Of a stretch of DNA of 8,526 bases, positions 5,660 through 8,526 are shown piece by piece. The notes beneath the pieces are model-generated. The model was not told the origin of the DNA, made no database searches, and saw only the letters and a program-made list of their open reading frames with translations. The number at the start of each line of letters is the position of its first letter. Position 1 is the first letter of the stretch. The stretch spans positions 1-8,526 of the forward strand of contig JAHFCA010000054.1 of NCBI GenBank assembly GCA_023249715.1, written 5' to 3'. The stretch comes from Elusimicrobiota bacterium. GTDB taxonomy: Bacteria; Elusimicrobiota; Elusimicrobia; 2-02-FULL-39-32. The position numbers and the translations under genes are program-made.

Positions 5660-6484
5660 ATGAATAGAAAAATAGGCTTGTTTTTTAATCGGGATAAGGA
5701 ACCGGCCAGAAAGGCTTTCCCTGAAATTCTCCGTTGGCTTAAAAAACGGGGAGTAGACGTCATGAGTAACTTTGAGAAAGGATTAAACCAGACCGAATTT
5801 GCTCTTGTTCTGGGAGGAGATGGCACCATTTTGCGCCTGGCCCGGTCTTTGGCTCCTTTTGGTATCCCCATTTTAGGAGTGAATTTAGGCAGATTAGGTT
5901 TTTTAGCCGAGACCGATTTCTCCGATTTGTATCGAACTTTAGAAAAAGCCTTACAGTATAAATTAAAAATAGAAGAGAGATTGATGCTGGAAATTACTTT
6001 GGAATTAAAAAAAGGTAAAAAATCTAAAAAATCGTTGGTGCTCAATGATTGTTATCTTCATACGGGGCCCTCCACTAGGATTTTAGAAATTGAAACTTTT
6101 TTGAACGGAGAATTTCTGGCGACTTATACCGGAGATGGCCTTATTGTCTCTACCCCTACAGGATCTACCGCCTATTCTTTAGCCGCTTCGGGGCCGATTG
6201 TATCGCCGCATTTGCCGGTACTTATCTTAACCCCTATTTGTCCTCACACCTTAGCTCAAAGACCCTTATTGGTCTCGGAGTCCGACCGCCTGCAACTCAC
6301 TTTAAAAGATGGGAATTCCGGGGGGTATGCGTTCCTTTCTTTAGATGGACAAGAGAGTATTCGCATTGACGAGAAATCTTCCATATTTATAGAAAGCGCT
6401 CCCCAAAAATTAAAGCTTCTGGTGCATCCTCAAAGAAGTTATTATGATATCTTAAGAAAAAAACTCCGCTGGGGCGAACGATAA
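5660..6484 (+). CDS. nadK: NAD kinase
   Basis: This 274-residue protein has the usual length for bacterial NAD kinase, the cytosolic enzyme that phosphorylates NAD to NADP with ATP or polyphosphate. The GGDGT motif (52-56) with its catalytic aspartate is followed by NLGRLGFL (75-82), LND (128-130) for nucleotide contact, and the second conserved block GDGLIVSTPTGSTAYSLAASGPI (158-180). The C-terminal LDGQ (228-231) and the tail RKKLRWGER are also typical. The ATG at 5660 gives the expected N-terminus (IGLFFNRDK) and has no Shine-Dalgarno sequence. The closely preceding -10 box suggests a near-leaderless mRNA. It is the first gene of a nadK-recN-iorA unit, 17 bases before recN. Confidence 0.96.
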   Translation: MNRKIGLFFNRDKEPARKAFPEILRWLKKRGVDVMSNFEKGLNQTEFALVLGGDGTILRLARSLAPFGIPILGVNLGRLGFLAETDFSDLYRTLEKALQYKLKIEERLMLEITLELKKGKKSKKSLVLNDCYLHTGPSTRILEIETFLNGEFLATYTGDGLIVSTPTGSTAYSLAASGPIVSPHLPVLILTPICPHTLAQRPLLVSESDRLQLTLKDGNSGGYAFLSLDGQESIRIDEKSSIFIESAPQKLKLLVHPQRSYYDILRKKLRWGER

Positions 6485-6501
6485 AAAACGATAAATTTTG
6501 G

Positions 6502-8190
6502 ATGTTGGTAGAATTACGACTTAAGAACTATCTTCTTATAGAATCCTTACAACTAAAACTTTCGGATGGACTGAATGTCTTGACGGGGGAAACGGGAGCG
6601 GGGAAGTCTATATTATTGGGAGCGGTCACGTTTCTTTTAGGAGAAAAAGTGAGCGGTTCTGTTTTGCGTAAGGGAGCGGACAGCGCCGCGGTGAGTGGTC
6701 TCTTCGATTTAAGTAAAAATAGAAGAGTTCCGGAATTGTTAAAAGAGTTCTCGTTGCAAGCGGAAGAGGAGAATACCCTTATTATCCGCAGAGAGATGGA
6801 TTTTAAAGGAAAGTCGAAAGCGTTTATCAATGACCGAATGGTAAACCTTTCCACACTCGCGTCTATCGGTGATCTTTTGCTCGATATCCACGGACAGCAC
6901 GACCACCAGCTGCTTTTAAAATCTTCCCAACAGAGAGATTTGTTGGATGGATATGGGCTCTATGCGGATTTATGTCAGAGCGTAAAACAGAATTATTCTA
7001 ATTGGAAAGAAAAAAAAGCGGAATTAGAAGCGGGCCAAATTTCCGAGCAGGAGAGAGTTCAAAAAATAGATTTGTTCCAATATCAGCGGGGGGAGATAGA
7101 AGCGGCCAAACTCCAGAGCGGGGAAGAGGAGGAGATGGAAAAACTTCTGCCTCAGTTAAAGAACGGAGATAAGTTAAGAAAAGCGGCCGATGAAATTTAT
7201 GATCATCTCTATGGGGCGGAAGGATCGGTATTGGATCGGTTAGGGAAAGTAAGCCAATTATTGGGTGCGATTGAAAATTTTGGGGTGAATTTGGGAGAAG
7301 AAAAGAGCAGTGTAGAAGCAGCTCTCATTCAATTGAAAAAGAGTTTAAACTCTGTAGACAGTTTGAGAGACGGTGTCCATGCGGATCCGCTAAAATTGGA
7401 CGCTCTCTATAGCCGCCAGGATTTAATGGCAAAACTGAAGAAAAAATACGGTTCTACCATCGAAGAAATTCTTGCTTATAAAGAAAAAATAGAGGAAGAT
7501 CTTAAAAAATTGGAAGACTATGCTTTAAACCGCCAGGATTTAGAGAAAGAATGCGCAGAATCCTATGCCCGTTTAATGAAAGAAAGCAAGCACTTGAGCG
7601 CCAAAAGAGAAAAGGGGGCTCTAGCCTTGTCTGGCGCGGTGGAAAAAGAGTTGAAAGATTTGGGATTTCAAAAGTGTGGGTTTGAAGTAGAATTAAAAAA
7701 AGGGGAAGATTTGGTCCCGACTCCTTCTGGTTTAGAAACGTGTGAGTTTCTTTTTAATGCCAATCCCGGAGAGAGGCTGAAACCCTTAAAAGAGATCGCT
7801 TCGGGAGGGGAACTCTCCCGCGTGATGCTTGCTTTAAAGAAAATTTTAGCGAAGGTGGACCCGGTTTCTACGCTTATTTTTGATGAGATCGATGCTGGAG
7901 TAGGGGGATCCATTGCTTATGCGGTAGGAGAAAAATTAAAAATTTTGAGCCAATCCCACCAGATTTTAATGATTACTCACCTTCCCCAAATTGCTGCTTT
8001 TGCGGAGAATCATATTTCTGTTAAGAAGAAAGTAGCCTCTGGGTCTACAGAGGTTTGGATAGAGAAATTAGGAGAGCAAGAAAGAGTGAAAGAGGTGGCG
8101 CGCATGCTCGGCGGCGTGTTAAAGGAATCGGAAGAACCAACTTCTGTTTCTCTAAAACATGCGACCGAACTGTTGCAGAGAACTTCTTAA
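6502..8190 (+). CDS. recN: DNA repair protein RecN
   Basis: RecN is a cytosolic SMC-like ATPase that acts early in double-strand-break repair. The 562 residues match the family length. Walker A is GETGAGKS (29-36), followed by the RecN hallmark LLDIHGQHDHQ (126-136). A long charged coiled-coil region occupies about 155-375 with a hinge-like break in the middle. The C-terminal half holds the signature motif SGGELSR (434-440), Walker B TLIFDEID (457-464) and the switch histidine in MITHLPQ (490-496). All ATPase motifs are intact. The ATG at 6502 starts directly with the conserved N-terminus, but no good Shine-Dalgarno sequence precedes it; it lies 17 bases after nadK and probably relies on re-initiation. 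nadK next to recN is a common bacterial arrangement. Confidence 0.96.
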   Translation: MLVELRLKNYLLIESLQLKLSDGLNVLTGETGAGKSILLGAVTFLLGEKVSGSVLRKGADSAAVSGLFDLSKNRRVPELLKEFSLQAEEENTLIIRREMDFKGKSKAFINDRMVNLSTLASIGDLLLDIHGQHDHQLLLKSSQQRDLLDGYGLYADLCQSVKQNYSNWKEKKAELEAGQISEQERVQKIDLFQYQRGEIEAAKLQSGEEEEMEKLLPQLKNGDKLRKAADEIYDHLYGAEGSVLDRLGKVSQLLGAIENFGVNLGEEKSSVEAALIQLKKSLNSVDSLRDGVHADPLKLDALYSRQDLMAKLKKKYGSTIEEILAYKEKIEEDLKKLEDYALNRQDLEKECAESYARLMKESKHLSAKREKGALALSGAVEKELKDLGFQKCGFEVELKKGEDLVPTPSGLETCEFLFNANPGERLKPLKEIASGGELSRVMLALKKILAKVDPVSTLIFDEIDAGVGGSIAYAVGEKLKILSQSHQILMITHLPQIAAFAENHISVKKKVASGSTEVWIEKLGEQERVKEVARMLGGVLKESEEPTSVSLKHATELLQRTS

Positions 8191-8191
8191 A

Positions 8192-8197
8192 GGGGGA
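8192..8197 (+). promoter_or_regulatory. Ribosome binding site that sets the iorA start
   Basis: GGGGGA lies between the recN stop and the ATG at 8201, at suitable spacing. It contrasts with the missing Shine-Dalgarno sequences of nadK and recN in the same operon. Confidence 0.6.
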
Positions 8198-8200
8198 TTT

Positions 8201-8526
8201 ATGGCCGATCCGAGATTTTCGAGTGAGTCAGGATTTCAGGTTTTTAACGGCAATGAGCTCATCTTAAAAGGGGGATTAGAAGGAGGGGTTGCCCTTCTTA
8301 CGGGATATCCAGGTTCCCCTGTGTCTGATATCTTTGATGCAATCTATGCCAACCGAGATTTACTCCTCCGTTACGGCATCTTAGGACAAATTGCCAACAA
8401 CGAAGCGTTGGCGGCGGCTCGTTTAAATGGAGCGCGCCTCTCCCAAGCGCGTTCTATTGCCGTCATGAAATCTGTGGGGATGCACGTGGCTGCGGATGCC
8501 ATTGCAATTGGCAATTTAGTGGAACC
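8201..8526 (+). CDS. iorA: Indolepyruvate/2-oxoacid:ferredoxin oxidoreductase alpha subunit (IorA-like), 3' partial
   Basis: The first 108 residues are visible and the gene runs off the window. NELILKGGLEGGVALLTGYPGSPVSDIFD (18-46) is the N-terminal pyrimidine-domain signature of IorA and related ferredoxin oxidoreductases, with the G-Y-P-G-(T/S)-P motif. NNEALAAARLNGA carries the conserved glutamate of this domain, and MKSVGMHVAADAI corresponds to the usual KHVG-N-ASD block. Such enzymes oxidatively decarboxylate 2-oxoacids to acyl-CoA and reduce ferredoxin through thiamine diphosphate and Fe-S centres. The gene starts 10 bases after recN and seems to share its transcript. The substrate (indolepyruvate or another 2-oxoacid), and whether beta-subunit domains are fused, cannot be decided from the visible part. 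The leading MADPRFSSESGFQVF is a short extension before the conserved core. Confidence 0.82.
   Translation, partial: MADPRFSSESGFQVFNGNELILKGGLEGGVALLTGYPGSPVSDIFDAIYANRDLLLRYGILGQIANNEALAAARLNGARLSQARSIAVMKSVGMHVAADAIAIGNLVE

Noticed and set aside
5641..6045. 134-codon minus-strand frame opposite nadK
   Set aside because: It lies wholly antisense to a clearly functional nadK and its composition (serine/lysine/phenylalanine rich, no motif) is that of a shadow frame.

Overview
The window looks like a chromosomal segment of a Gram-negative bacterium of moderate to low GC content. The lipid A-type acyltransferase is the main argument for an outer membrane. The phylum cannot be fixed from the sequence. 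A plastid-like acyl-ACP desaturase and a ferredoxin-type 2-oxoacid oxidoreductase point away from common model proteobacteria, perhaps to a poorly sampled lineage.

Left part (1-3652) is an accessory, defence/stress-like region. It starts with the 3' part of an AlbA_2/Schlafen-type regulator with a GHKL-like ATPase domain and a winged helix. Next comes a 224-bp non-coding element with 13-bp terminal inverted repeats, flanked by perfect 51-52 bp direct repeats. This is best read as a MITE that made an unusually long target duplication, as known for IS1634-family elements. A GC-richer Fic (AMPylase-type) gene follows on the minus strand. Its promoter carries a palindrome that could be an autoregulatory operator. 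Divergent from it is an orphan C-terminal gene fragment, and then a complete VapBC-type toxin-antitoxin pair with its own promoter and a palindrome between the -10 and the start codon.

Right part (3670-8526) is core metabolism. A minus-strand pair encodes a strikingly plant-like soluble acyl-ACP desaturase and a lipid A/lysophospholipid acyltransferase. The two genes overlap by about 22 bases or abut, depending on the start. The pairing suggests that the desaturase supplies monounsaturated acyl-ACP used in membrane lipid or lipid A acylation. Divergently, a plus-strand operon reads nadK (NAD kinase), recN (double-strand-break repair ATPase) and the beginning of an iorA-like gene (indolepyruvate/2-oxoacid:ferredoxin oxidoreductase alpha subunit), with gaps of 17 and 10 bases. 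The nadK promoter has a strong extended -10 only about 12 bases before the ATG, so its mRNA is probably almost leaderless.

No tRNA, rRNA, CRISPR array or riboswitch was recognised.
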